Part shown: positions 31,940 through 44,219 of the stretch, in pieces | Numbering within the stretch: the stretch's first letter is position 1 | Layout: each line of letters starts with the position of its first letter | Assembly: GCF_024139115.2 (NCBI RefSeq) | Contig: NW_026942880.1 | Location: 1-64,000 of the forward strand | Origin: Armigeres subalbatus | Taxonomy: Eukaryota > Arthropoda > Insecta > Diptera > Culicidae | Direction: 5' to 3' | DNA: 64,000 bases | Made by a program: the position numbers and the translations under genes | The notes under the pieces: model-generated | The model's input: only the letters and a program-made list of their open reading frames with translations | Told to the model about the DNA's origin: nothing | Databases searched by the model: none

Positions 31940-32015
31940 CTTTGAGTCAAGTGCGAGAAACTGAAGACGACTTTACTATTGAGGTCGAAATACGTACCTG
32001 TGAAGTTAAAATCAA
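31940..32015. repeat. Fragment of the 17-kb foldback family
   Basis: GAGTCAAGTGCGAGAAACTGAAGACG, then TTGAGGTCGAAATACGTACCTGT, matches the loop and right arm start of the MITE at 17028-17226 (GAGTCAAGTACGAGACACTG; GTCGAAATACGTGTCTGT). Confidence 0.7.
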
Positions 32016-32029
32016 GGGGTATTATTAAA

Positions 32030-33820
32030 TCGCATAATACACTCTGTCCACATTAATAGGTACACCCCATATTTTTAGGATAATTTTTTTTTCTGTTAGA
32101 TCGATCCATAACAATTTTGTAGAGTGGATTCAGGGGTTAAATTAATAATGTTTAGCAATATTAGCTAAATTTGACCAGAGCACTTCATTTGTACATTTAT
32201 GTTAAAATAAATATGTGCACTTGCTTAAAAACGATGCTTGCTGTTTTGACTTCTATGACATCATTCATTTCATAACTATTTGAAATAATTTATCCTCTTG
32301 ATCTTCCTTACTAAAAGCCATAGGAAATGATAGAATTAGAGCATTAGAACGCATTGAAGTTTATATATTATTCGTGACTTGAATTAAGGCAGTATTTGAG
32401 CAATATCATTGAAATTTTTGTTATTTCTTTTATTATCTGTCTTGGCCCTAACAGAATGTGAAGGAACCATTGTTATTACATAAAAACATTGAAACACTTG
32501 GATGAATTTGTTTTTCTACTGAGAAACAAATATTCCATTTATCAGGACTTCCCCATTTAGCCTTATTTTCCCCTTCGGAATATATAAAAAGCACAGCATT
32601 TCTTCGACATGGAACATTGGTTACAAATCTGGCATATTATACTTTGGCTTCAAAGTAAAGATTAGATGAGTAAAATTGTTTTTAAAGAATAAATTCGACA
32701 TGCAATTTTACAGACCGATCAGTATTAGCGGCCATCTTTAATACTGCACCAACCTTGTCCTTAATCATCAATAAATTAACAGAGTAGATTTCCAAGTTGT
32801 ACAAAGGAACATCTCAAGCCCTACAGTCGATATTTTGGTACTGCAAACTTAACGTTTCAACGATACACGCGAGGTAATCCACAAAAATGTGATTAGCGAA
32901 GGTAAAAATTCATGTACTCGAGGGGCCTGCTCTTTCTCCAGCCATAAATATTCTTTAAAATGTTTTCAGAATGATAATTTGCAATACATATGACTTCGTC
33001 AAGACCTAAGCAACTGTCGTGGTGTTCACGAATGTGATCTAAACAGCATGAGGGGATATCAGTACGTGAAGTGTACGTGAAGTGTCAATTAAAGATGTAC
33101 CGAACGGATTAATGATCTGTCGAAAAATTTACTATTTTGTGCCAATATAAGCTTGAAGAACTTTATTGAAGCCTTATGGTTAAAACTAACTTTAGTTCTA
33201 ATGTACTTAATAATGTAGGACACCCTCTTTTGTACATTTTTATTTTTAAATAAATGAACAAATAGAGTTAGTAGGTCAAATTTTTCAATATGTTTAATTC
33301 AATTCCAGTATCGACACAAAAAGTAGTAATGGAAACTTCAAAATTAATCTTTAAATTTTCGTAATCATCAGAAGTAAAATATGTATTGAGTTAACCGCAA
33401 AGCAACATTTGTTAAACGTCTTGCTAAGATTTCAAAAACCATGCCAATTCCTGCAACGATAAATAAGTCCTGTAGTAGTGGGGGGTCGCAGTCAGTCGAC
33501 GACTAACAAGCTTTTCTGGGATGATTTTCTTTTTTTCTTTCTCAAGACAGTACATTTTACAAAAATACTTTTCTAGTTATTTCCCTTGAAGAGAAGAAAA
33601 GAAGCGAAGAATATGCTGAGTGAACCCTCGTGCCCTCAGACGAGTGTTCAATCTACTATGAAAGTCTCAGATTAGCCTTATTGTATTTAATTTGGTACTT
33701 ATTCCGCCCACTAATTACGTAAAGCAATTTTTCTGGGTTTTTATAGCAAACAGATGTGAATTGGGGGAAATAGTGGAATATATCCTACTTAGATAAGTGA
33801 TATTTTGACCTCTTTAATGC
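32030..33820. other. AT-rich sequence, no gene seen
   Basis: No terminal repeats, coding frames over 60 codons or tRNA-like boxes were recognised in 1.8 kb. Confidence 0.45.
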
Positions 33821-33825
33821 GTTTT

Positions 33826-34007
33826 GCGTTTCTCGTATACGTAAAGGCTATATGTTCGCTCCAAAAACAAACTTTTTATAGACGGCTCGGAGACCCATAG
33901 TGTTATATACCAATCAACTCAGCTCGACGAATTGAAGTGATGTCTGTGTGTGTATATGTGTATGTGTGTGCGCATCAAAAGAGTAGAAAGTCTAGCTCAC
34001 TTTTTTG
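33826..34007 (-). mobile_element. SINE (second family) remnant, 3' part, split by a MITE
   Basis: TCTCGTATACGTAAAGGCTAT, then GACCCATAGTGTTATATACC, is the complement of the 3' end of the SINE at 30184-30578. A (GT)n stretch follows at 33948-33972. The sequence is cut at TA (34008-34009) and continues at 34583. Confidence 0.75.
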
Positions 34008-34009
34008 TA

Positions 34010-34580
34010 CACCTGTGTTCAGAATAATAGCAGCGGAAGCCGTTTTTCATACAAAATGGTCAACTTTGACCATCTGTAACTTTGTACCCCGATGACCGAT
34101 TCAGCTGAAATTTTGGCGGTGAACTAAAAAATTTTGAAATTTACACATACTAAGTATCAATTTTTTCGAATGACGCGTTCAAAAACCACGCACTAGGTCA
34201 AATTGTTCAAAATAATAGCAATAGTTTTTGTTTTGGAAATGTCAGGAAAACAATCAATCGGAATGTTATCAATTTAAATTCAGGTGATGCGAGGCACTAA
34301 GTTTAAAATTAAAAAAAAAAACAAATTGTGGAATTTGACATTTGAATTATTATGTCAAAAATAAAAATTGCTATTTTACTGAACATTTTCACCTAGTGCG
34401 TAATTTTTGAACGCGTCATTTCAAAAAATTGATACTTAGTATGTGTAAATTTCAACATTTTTGTAGTTCACTGCCAAAATTTCAGCTGAATCGGTCATCG
34501 GGATACAAAGTTACAGATGGTCAAAGTTGACCTATTTGTATGAAAAACGGCTTCCGCTGCTATTATTCTGAACACAGGTG
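34010..34580. mobile_element. Tc1/mariner-type MITE with ~240-bp inverted arms, nested in a SINE
   Basis: Ends are TA|CACCTGTGTTCAGAATAATA and, complemented, TA|CACCTGTGTTCAGAATAATA, both followed by GCAGCGGAAGCCG. TA flanks are at 34008-34009 and 34581-34582. Arms stay similar through GATGACCGATTCAGCTGAAA and ACTAAGTATCAATTTTTT up to about 34250 and 34375. The ~130-base centre has no coding capacity. Confidence 0.92.
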
Positions 34581-34582
34581 TA

Positions 34583-34760
34583 CTTGGCCTTGATCGATTT
34601 CTTCGCAACAGGTTGCATTCGACGCGGAATCCTGTCCCATTGTTTCCTAATCCTGGCCATATCGGATCAATGGTTCAAAAGTTATGGCCAAAATACTATT
34701 TTTATAACTCACGAGAAAGGCTCCATCACCGCTAGGTGGATTAATCTGGGTTTTTCTATT
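34583..34760 (-). mobile_element. SINE (second family) remnant, proximal part
   Basis: GCATTCGACGCGGAATCCTGT, then CCATTGTTTCCTAAT, is the complement of the middle of the SINE at 30184-30578 and continues from 34007. The tRNA-like head is missing, so the copy is 5' truncated. Confidence 0.7.
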
Positions 34761-34775
34761 ATTTTTAATAATTCA

Positions 34776-34840
34776 GAGGCCATTATGCTGAAGGCCGTTA
34801 GGCCGAAGGCCATTTGGCCTAAGGTCATTAGGCCGAATTA
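34776..34840. repeat. TTTGGCC-type array, left of the polypyrimidine tract
   Basis: AGGCCATTATGCTGAAGGCC, then GGCCGAAGGCCATTTGG. The same motif resumes at 35905 on the other side of the CT tract. Confidence 0.65.
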
Positions 34841-34861
34841 GCAATAAGTGAAAAATGAGAA

Positions 34862-35880
34862 GTTCTATCTTTATCTTACCTCTTCTTCCTTCTTAATTCT
34901 TGCATCTTCCTTCTTCTATCTCTTCTATCTTCTTCCTTCTTCTTTTTTCCTTCTTTCTTCTTCCTTCTTCGTTCTTCCTTCTTCCTTCTTCCTTCTTCCT
35001 TGTTCCCTCATCTTCCTTCCTGCTTCCTTCTTCTTTCTTCCTTCTTCCTTCTTCCTCCTTCCTTCTTCCTTTATCCTTTTTCCTTTTCCCTTCTTCCTTC
35101 TTCCTTCTTTTTTCGTCTTTCTTCCTTCTTCCTTCTTCCTTCTTCATTCTTTCTTATTCCTTCTTCCTTCTTTCTTCTTCCTTCTTCCTTCTTCCTTCTT
35201 CCTTTTTCCTTTTTCCTTTTTCCTTCTTCCTTCTTCCTTTTTTCTTCTTCCTTCTTCCTTTTCCTTTTCCCTTCTTCCTTCTTCCTTTTTTTTTCGTCTT
35301 TATTCCTTCTTCCTTCATATTTCATCCTTTTTTATCCTTCCTTCTTCCTTCTTCCTTCTTCTCCTTCTTCCTTTTTCTTTTTTCCTTTTTCCTTCTTCAT
35401 TCTTCCTTCTTCCTTCTTCCTTCATCTTCCTTCTCCCTTCTTGCATCTTCCTTCTTCCTTCTTCCTTCTTCCTTCTTCCTTCTTTCTTCTTCCTTCTTCC
35501 TTCTTCCTTCTTCCTTCTTCCTTCTTCCTTCTTCCTTCTTCCTTCTTCCTTCTTCCTTCTTCCTTCTCCCTTCTTCCTTCTTCCTTCTTCATTCTTCCTT
35601 CTTCCTTCTTCCTTCTTCCTTCTTCCTTCTTCCTTCTTCCTTCTTCCTTCTTCCTTCTTCCTTCTTCCTTCTTCCTTCTCTTCCTTCTTCCTTCTTCCTT
35701 CTTTCTTCTTCTATCTTCTTCTTTCTTCTTTTTCTTCTTCCTTCTTCCTTCTTCCTTCTTCCTTCTTCCTTCTTCTTTTCCTTCTTCCTTCTTGCATCTT
35801 CCTTCTTTCGTCATCTTTCTTCCTTCTTACTTCTTCCTCCTTTTCCTTTTTTTCTTTTTCCGTTCTACTTCTTCCTCACT
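34862..35880. repeat. One-kilobase (CTTCCTT)n polypyrimidine tract
   Basis: The 7-bp unit CTTCCTT repeats for about 1 kb, almost purely pyrimidine on the plus strand, with perfect runs at 35456-35570 and 35590-35680. Since 21 bases make three units and seven codons, every plus frame gives the heptapeptide Ser-Ser-Phe-Phe-Leu-Leu-Pro, and all three are open for 300+ codons. The minus frames give Lys/Glu/Gly/Arg repeats. None of these is a gene. Such tracts can form triplex DNA. Confidence 0.92.
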
Positions 35881-35904
35881 TCGCACTACTCACTTCTCAC
35901 TACT

Positions 35905-36012
35905 GAGTTCTCATTCGGCCTAATGGCCATTCGTCCAAATGGTCATTCGGCCTAATGACCGTTCGGCCTAATGACCATTTGGCCTAATGGCCTTCGGCCT
36001 AATGACCCAGCA
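35905..36012. repeat. TTTGGCC-type array, right of the polypyrimidine tract
   Basis: CATTCGGCCTAATGGCCATT, then ATTCGGCCTAATGACCGTTC. Units of about 16-20 bases are cleaner here than elsewhere, and the block ends near GACCCAGCACCC. Confidence 0.75.
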
Positions 36013-36439
36013 CCCTGGAAAATATCTTAGAAAAAATGCAAAAAAAAATGGAAACGTACACGTCGTACACATTTTTATGCGTCTAAATATTATATTTCGG
36101 AAATCAAACATGATGGATGTGTGCGATACAATCTCGCATTATAACCTTAAGTGAACTACTGCCTGATGCAACGTGAGTGTAACGATCATGCTTCTCCCCT
36201 TCACAAATCTAACATTATTATAATCACCCATCAGTATTGCTTCGTTCAGTTACGTATTGCTACAGTACTGGAATTTCTCATTTTCAATGAGAGATGTCAC
36301 GCGATCGTACATATATGCCTCTTTCAATATCTCTTGAAACGCGAAGGATGGCATGTTACAAAATCTAAAATATTTGTCCGTGACAGTGCATGGAAAGTAT
36401 GCAATATCTGATTTATTTTGTTTATCTCACTTTGAACCG

Positions 36440-39400
36440 GTTCATTTCATTTATAGTCTACATCTAAACAAGATAACACTGAATCAACAATTTGACGCCT
36501 ACAATCACGTTCAGGCATCTCTCCATCCTCACACGCCCCGCTCGCCAAGTCGTTTGCACCTGTCTGCCCTCTCGCTCGCTGCGCTCCACGTCGTCTCGTC
36601 CCTGCCGGATCAGGGAACACCATCTTTGCAGGTTGCTGAACGTTGCGATGCCCTGCCATCGCCACCCTTCGCTTCGCTACCTTCTGGATACTGAGGTTGC
36701 CGTAGAGCTGGCGAGCTCATGGTTCATTCTTCGCCGCACACACCGTCTTCTCGCATGCTAAAGATGGTCCTAAGCACCGTCTCTCAGATACCCATTCACG
36801 GTCCTCCTCGAGCATTGTCCATGTTTCGCATGTCCGTGAGGACTACCAGTCTTGTAACGTCTTTACATGACACATGGTACGTGGCGAATCTTTTTGACGG
36901 CAGTTTCTTCTGAGCCGTAGTAGGCCCGGACTTCACAGATGAGCGCTTCGTATTGTTCACGACTGAACATTGTTTATCAGCCGTTAGCAAGGATCCGGGT
37001 AAGATTAATTCTTGACCACCTCGAAGGTATCCGTATACGTCACCTGCTTCCCCATACGGCTTCGTGCTCGGTTCGCCCACAGCATGTACTTTGTCTTTGA
37101 CGCATTCACCACCAGTCCAACGTTTGCTTCACGTTTCGGCGGTGTACAGTTCTGCCGCACTTTGAATGTTCGCGACAATGTCCATGTCATCCGCAAGCAA
37201 ATAAATTGACTGGATCTGTTGAAATCGGCCCCACTTTCCCGCTCTCCGCATGACACCTTCTGGCGCAATGTTGTAACAGGCACGAAAGTCCATCACCTTG
37301 TCTTAGTCCCCGGCGCGATTCGAACCAACTGGAGTGTTCTGAAATCTTCACGACTTCTGCACACCATCCACCGTTGCTTTGATCAGTCGTGAAGCTTCCC
37401 AGGAAGCTGTTCTCGTCCATAATTTTCATGGCTTGAAATCAACGAACAGATGATGTTGGGACCTGGTATTCACAGCATTTTGAAGGATTTGCCGTACAGT
37501 AAAGATCTGGTCCGTTGATCTGGATATCACTTTGTATGCGGCGTGGGGATGGTGATCGCTCGAAAGTTCTACACTCCAGCTTGTCCCTTTCTTTAGATGG
37601 GCATATAACCCTTTCCTTTCACTCCTCCGGTAGCTGTTCCAGTTTTCCAGATTCTGACTATCAATTTGTGAGCAAGTAGCTGCTTTCCAGGCCCATCTTG
37701 ATGAGCTCAGCTCCATACCATCCACCAGCTGATTTATTGGTCTTGCTGTTGTATGGCATCCTTAACTTCCCTCAAGGTGGGGGCTGGTTGGCTTCATCGT
37801 CCGCTGAACCGTAGTCATCTCCTCCCGCTCCTTGACTTTCACTGCAGTACTCAGCGCCATTCAAATGTTCCTCGTAGTGCTGGTTCCACCTTTCGATCAC
37901 CACGTTCATCCGTCAAGATTCTCCCATCATATCTCGCACATTTCGTAGAACTTGCGTGTATCTTGAGAACAGCACAGCTGGTCCATCTCCTCGCCTCCCT
38001 TCTCCAGGCGGCGTTCTTCTCCTGAAAAAAAGAGTCTGCTGTCTCGCTCATCTATAACGTTCACGTTCTGTCGGGCCTCTTCAGCAGCACGGCCGCCCAC
38101 GCTGCGTCTCTCCTCCAGAATCTGTCTTCACTCTTCGTCAAACCAATCGTTCCGTCGACTTCGTCCCACATACCCGACGTTGTTCTCCGCTGCATCGTTA
38201 ATGGCTCTTTAACTGTATTCCAGCAGTCCTCGAAGGCCCATCAGCTCACCCTCTTCCGGCAACGCTGCCTCGAGATGCTGCGGTATGCAGTGGCGACATC
38301 AGGTTCTTCAGTCGCTCTAGGTCGTACCCCGGCGGTCGTCGGTACCGAACATTGTTGATGACGGATAGTTTGGGCCGTTAACCATCACCAGATGGTGTTC
38401 AGAGTCGATGTTAGCTGCCGATATGTCCTGACGTCGATAATGTCGGAGAGTGCCGTCCATCAATCAGAATGTGGTCGATTGTGATTCTGTCTGCAGTGGT
38501 GATCTCCAGGTGTACCGATACGGAAGGCTGTTTGGAAGTAGGTGCTGCTGCGATGCCATATTCTGGAGGCGGTGAAATCAATTGATCGTAGGCCGTTTCG
38601 TTCATCAGCCGGTGAGCGTTGAACTTTCAATAGTCGGTCTAAACTCCTCCTCTTGGCCAACCTGAGCGCTCAAATCTCCATGCATGATTTTGACGTCGTG
38701 GCTTCGGCAGCTGTCGACTCACGTTCAGCTGCGTAGAATGCGTCAGGTGTGGGCTATGGACGTGTGGGCTATGGACGTATGGGCTATGGACGTTGATTAT
38801 GCTGAGATTGAAGAACCGCCTTTGATCCTCAACCTGCACATTCTCCGTTGATCTGCCACCACCCGATCCGCCTTTCATATCGCCCATCACTGAAAGCTGT
38901 TCTCAGCTCATGTGTTGCCGCAGCTCCTGGTAGATGGTATGATAACCCTCTAAACGTTCGCACCATTGATCCTTTCCAGCAAACTCCTGCGGCGCTACGA
39001 TGCGATCCACGATCCTTGAGCATATCGGCTGGTAGCGTGCTCCCGATGATGTTGAGAGATTTGCAATTCCACGAACCGGGTTCCAATCAGATCCCTTTCG
39101 TCGCAATGTCTGCCGATGGTTCCGGTCCGTACTCTTGTTGATTGTTCGTTGCGTGGTTTTTGCGTGGCTTGAGGGGCCTGACACAAACCCCTAAATTTCG
39201 GAGGACCATTCCTCCTTATTTCCGGTGGACCATGGTGCACATTTCTGGAGTCCTCGCTGGCACTCGGACGATGATCAGCCCTAACATGGGAGAACAGACG
39301 CTGTTTGAGGCCGATCCTGACATGGAGAACAGACCTCAGTAAGATTTGCACCTCCGGAAGGCAAACCCCCTTCCCTGTCAGCATACGACATGTTCCACCG

Positions 39401-39480
39401 GGGTTGGTTACCCGATCTTCCCGTTGCTCTTCCCGGCAAGCACGCGGGGAGGGTAGGGATGGAGTTGAGTAAGAGGCTGA
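36440..39480 (-). pseudogene. Decayed RTE-type (JAM1-like) LINE, near full length
   Basis: Minus-strand fragments occur in the order of an RTE protein. Endonuclease pieces come first: WNCKSLN (39086-38829), RFFNLSIINVHSP (38890-38639) and RITIDHILIDGRH (38605-38411). A linker CARYDGRILTDER (38051-37851) follows. RT pieces are HHLFVDFKP (37725-37426), SRRGLRQGDGLSC (37429-37187), and VNASKTKYMLW with TYTDTFEVVKN (37283-37005). The C-terminal RRGAQRARGQT...GEMPERDCRRQIVD (36665-36447) ends at a stop, and a short AT-rich tail comes near 36440. Intact proteins of this clade nick DNA and reverse transcribe in place. At least eight frame changes show that it is dead. About 3 kb, close to the clade's usual 3.2 kb. 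Confidence 0.85.
38744..38798 (-). repeat. Triplicated 18-bp unit inside the LINE endonuclease
   Basis: TGGGCTATGGACGTGTGGGCTATGGACG and a third copy stand in tandem, giving Val-His-Ser-Pro-(Tyr/His) three times on the minus strand. A normal RTE endonuclease has this segment (NVH.P) once, so it is a local expansion that keeps the frame. Confidence 0.7.
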
Positions 39481-39499
39481 GGACCGCAGAGGCGGTCTA

Positions 39500-41215
39500 T
39501 TTTTCCTTCAGGTAAGTACCAATGGTACGTTTACCCAGCACATTTGCACGTGCCATTTTGTGTTTATCATCACTTTGAACTCAGTTAATCAAAGTAATAT
39601 TATTAATGTGCACTAGTCACTATTCTTCGCATATATGTATTAGAATATTGTAGGAGATTGCGACTGGGAATGATATTTTGACGTTGGCTTTATCTGCTAA
39701 TTTAATTAAACGGCTAGTTTGGCAGCCCGACTTTCGGTCCGTGTATTGGACCTTTAGAAGGATAACTAGAAACATTAAACATTTTATAACATGAAACATC
39801 TGCGAACATTTGTTACTTTGATCGGCCGACTCTCTCGTTACATACGGAATGAATGTCTTAACTGGGTAGTTGGAGCTTCTGTGTTTGCCTAATATAACAT
39901 TTTTAAATTGACGATCATCAGAACAAACAAACATGAGCTACCTTTCAAGCGAAAATGGATCAAAGACCCACGATTCTTTCATTTGCTCGCCTGAAATAGA
40001 AAAGACTCTTGCCCTCTGTCTTCTGACGATCGACTTACTTACATACGATCTAAAGTTCCACAGTTTGACGTAGGACTACGTCTGTGGTTTTGTTTATTAT
40101 CAGGTAAACTTTGCATTTTGCAAAATCGTGGAGCGTAACAAAAATATGATAGACTTTAAACGATAATATAAGCGGTTTCTCGATGAATTTTCAATTTATT
40201 TGGACAATTCGGACTCTTCCTACTCATTTTTGCGCAGAATCTCGGCAAACCATTTAAAATACAAATTTCAGCTTTTTCATTTATTTTGCTTTGACAAACG
40301 GATCATTTCAATACTTATGTATATTTATGAAACAATTATAATCATTACAAAGAAAATCAACGGTAACTTTTTAAAAAATTTAGCCAAATTTTAACTTAAA
40401 AAAACGAAAGTATATCGAAAGAAAACTAACCAGAATAAACAAAAACTTGTAACCGGATGAGTGGTTATTGTTGATACTAGACCGAAATACCTCTGCATTT
40501 TCACAATTACCACGGGAAAAGAATTTGTTGATTGGGTGGGATAACCAGAAACATAGATTGAGTTCACCATGATAGTGATGTGACCTATACACTTCTATTT
40601 TCCTAATTAGTACGAAAGACATATATACACAACAGTGTTAGCGTTTCTTGTAATCTTTTTTGAACGAGGTTCTTTGATTAGGTATTAGAATCAACTGAAC
40701 TTGTATTTTATTTTAATGTTCATAAGATATTTGAGAACTTAAGCACAAATACATATTCCATCCTTTGGTAAGCGAGTTGGATCCTCAGAGCATCGAGATC
40801 AAACCCGTTGCATAATAATTTTAAAGTTCCAGTTCGGGAGGCATTTCTGAACTGTAAGCCATCTTAAAACATTACAACCTCAGGAACTTATCCACGATTT
40901 TGTTCCCGTGTTATTACAATGGGGCGAGGCTGACTGAATGTCACAACGGGAAATCCACATCCGCCCCATTTAAAACACACGGAGACTAAAATCAGCTAAT
41001 TTTCCCGGGTGTGATCTCTGGGGACAGTTCACATTTCAAAATGTTCGAAAATTCCAGCACCATTACTCTATATAGGCATCATTTTGATAATATAGAGTTA
41101 GCCTGGCAAATTTTTCAGGCAATGCGTGCCATTTAGGGGTACGGAAGTTCATTATTTTAAATGGAACTTTTATAAAAACTTAAAATTTATTCAAGTCTCC
41201 ACTACTGTCAAATCG
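39500..41215. other. AT-rich sequence between two LINEs, no gene seen
   Basis: No repeats with clear ends were found. A small inverted repeat, ACTCTATATAGGCATC...GATAATATAGAGT, lies near 41066-41101. Confidence 0.4.
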
Positions 41216-41221
41216 ATTTTT

Positions 41222-44210
41222 ACTTACTGGATCCTGTACACCTCCGGTGGTGCAAAGCCGACAAGATCTCCATCCTGAGTATGCCCGGCTATCGCTTAAC
41301 CTGTTGCTGAAGTTAGATTTGGTCGACTTCTTTTATTTCTTTATTGAGGGCTTCGCCGCCGGAGCCTCTGGGTCTGCCTCTGCTGCGATGTCCCTGGGTT
41401 TCCAGTCTAATGCTGCTTACAGATTTCGTTTCCGCCCCTACGGGTGGTGACCGACCCAGCCCTTCGATCCAATTTCTGTTGCTACGGCCTCTGGTGACAA
41501 CGACGATGGAGCTCGTTGTTTGAGATCAGTTTGAGGCCTCGGCCCGAATTATATACCGCAGGCATCTGTTAATGAACACCTGCAGCCGTTGAGTGTTCTC
41601 CACGATACCGTCTCGCTGTATTAACAGCACGATTTCACGTTAGAGTTAGAAATTCGTATTTGGTGCGTTCTTATCTCCTGTTTTCTCAGATATTTCTTAA
41701 ACTCGCAAAGGCGCCTTGCTTTCGTCCGTGCGCCTATGTCGATCTTGGTACCGCCGTCGACGCCATTTGGCTACCAAGATATTGGAAGCTTTCACATTCT
41801 CCACTGGTTGCCCGGCTCTCTGAAACTGGAAGAGTCACCGTGTTTACATCCAACGATTTGGTTTTTGTTGCGTTGATGACTAAACCTGCCGAGGAGGAGC
41901 GATCAGCCAGGTCGTTGAGCTTACCTCTGCATATCAGAGCGCCTTGCGAGTATAACGTCATCCGCCAATTCGAAGTCGTTTGGTGCTCCATGGTTATAGG
42001 CTGCCAGCCCCGGTTTGGTTCACGGTCAATCGATCTACCAGAATCTCATCGATTACGATGAAGACAGTAACATGATAGAATACATCAACACTCACAGCTA
42101 CAGGATGATGGTCGAGACAGGACTCATGTGCAGCCTCTACGAAAAGGCCTCGTGCTGTGCTTCGATGAGGCCGATGATTTTCTCAGGAACCCCTTCGTCT
42201 GAGCGCCCACATATTCTCGTGATTGAGACGGTCAGAAAGCTTTTCGTAGTCAATGAATACCAAGTAAAGGGACTCTTGAATTCGTTGACCTGCTAAAATG
42301 ATGCGGAGCGTGACAATATAGTCCCACAGGATCTTCCGGCACGGAATCCGCTTACTGCCGCCGGAGAGTCGCATCGATCTTCTCCTGAATCAGGCTAGGA
42401 TAATTTTGCACAGAACTTTGAGAACGTTACACGCAACATAATACCTCGCAGTTATCGCATAGTCAGGTCACCCTTTTGGGCACCTTCACTGATATGCCAT
42501 CAGTCGACCGGGAAAGTTGCGGTGTCCCAGATATTACGAAATAAACGATGAGTAGTTGTGCGGATGTCATGGGTCAGCTTTGAGCATCTCGGCTGATATG
42601 CGGTCGACCCTGGGGCTTATTCGATTTCATGCTTTGGATGGCTGTTTGAATCTCTAGCGTGATGGAGCTTCATTGACACGTGTTATACGTCGGATCCTAG
42701 GCAGATCATGCCGAGGTGGTGATGGCTGGCTGGCGCTGAAAAGTTGTTCAAGTGCTCGAACCAGCGTTTCAGCTGGTCAGTTAGGTCGGTCAATAACTGA
42801 TCATTCGCGTCTTCGAGCATCGTTGCATTCATCTTCCTGCCAAGCGTCGTGAGATATCATGAAGGAAATGTCCCGGTTGCGGCGGCTCTCTCTCCTTCGT
42901 CAGTCTGCCATCGCTGTCCGTCGACATGAGCGTTTACTTCCTTCTCAAGAGCCGTGTATCGTTGGGGCTAAGACTTTGGCTCCTCTGGTTTTCAGTCGCT
43001 CTATCGCGGCTCTTGCCTCTGCTCTCTTCCTCCAGGTCTCATCGGTGATCCATTGTTTTCTCTGGGTGCGTAGTTCAGATTTTCGCTGTGGCGATGAAGG
43101 CATTCTTGATGGCGGTCCATTGGTCTTCCGCTGCCACCTTCGGAATATCTGCAGCACGCGTCTCCAGTTCTTCAACGAAGGACCGTTCACCGTGGCATCT
43201 TCCAGTCGGCGTGTGTTGAATCGTCGTCACTCTTTCCTCCTGCCGACGAATCCGCGCAATGCGCAGGCGTATTTCGCCGATGGGTGATGATCAACGCGAT
43301 ATCAGCACTGCATTTGGCCCATCAAGAAGGCTCCGTTTCCATTTTCGGCTGATGCAGATGTGGTCGATTTGATTTTCTGTAAAGCCGTCACGGAGACCCC
43401 GTGACCTTGTAGAACCAGTCGATGAGGAAGAGCGATCCCCGATCACCTGTCGTTATTACCACAAAATTCTGCGAACAGCTCTCGTTTCGCTCATTTCTCC
43501 GAGACCATGGCGTCCCATAATGCGCTCATGGTTCGAGTTATCGGATCCGATCTTCGCATTGTAGCCCAAACGAATCTGATATCACCTTGGAACTATCTAC
43601 GACGGCATTGAGTTGACTTAAGTTCTCTTTGTCTTGCAGATCAGGCATCGGTTGGCGCATAACGTTGGATTATAGTAGGTTTCGGACCCGTGTTCTAAAT
43701 CTGGCAACGATTATCCTTTCACTTATAGGTTCCACTTCAAGCGCAAGTGTGCCTGAGCGCTTAGGTAGGAAACCAACTCCGCGATGCCGGAGCTTCCTCA
43801 TGATGAGTATGGCAGAACTTGTCCGACGTTTCTGTGTTCTCAAAGTTTGGCCAACGGACTTCACTCAGTCCCAGGATCTCAAGCTTCTGCGGCGTGCCTC
43901 ATTGGCAAGTTGTGCCAATTTACCCTGCTCTGGGCTAGGGGTTAAAACGTTCCATGTTCCTATTCGTGTCCGTTGTTTCGCGCTAGAGTCGTCTTAAAAT
44001 CAGTCCGTATTCTTTCATTATCGGATTCTCGAACAAATTGATGTTTCAGAACGGTTGTTGGCCCAGGTTCCCTATCCACCGGGATGGCTCCATCTGGTAT
44101 AGCTTCCGGGAATAGCATTTCACTCAGCCGCTGGATGCCAGAACAGACGCTGTTGACCCGCACCTCCGTGGTGGACAGACGCTCGATCAGTCAGGTCAAA
44201 TTTGTTTAAA
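41222..44210 (-). pseudogene. Decayed RTE-type LINE, second and different subfamily
   Basis: Order on the minus strand: endonuclease fragment RHRGVGFLPK...LEVEPISERIIVARF (43864-43670), linker RKQWITDETWRKRAEARAAI (43190-42945), RT palm LVFIDYEKLSDRLNHENMW (42374-42183), and AGLVINATKTKSLDVNTV with ESFQYLGSQM (41991-41734). The C-terminal region lies around 41400-41230, with a recognisable terminal segment before a stop near 41215. It differs from the element at 36440-39480 in each motif (FIDYEK versus FVDFK), so it is a separate family. Frames change in almost every interval. The 5' end near 44210 is only approximate. Confidence 0.82.
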
Positions 44211-44219
44211 GTCACCAAC

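Noticed and set aside
34893..35814. Lys/Glu/Arg-rich minus-strand frames
   Set aside because: The complement of the same heptamer tract.
34848..35955. Three overlapping plus-strand frames of 307-352 codons
   Set aside because: All are translations of one 7-bp repeat; composition is pure Ser/Phe/Leu/Pro cycles.
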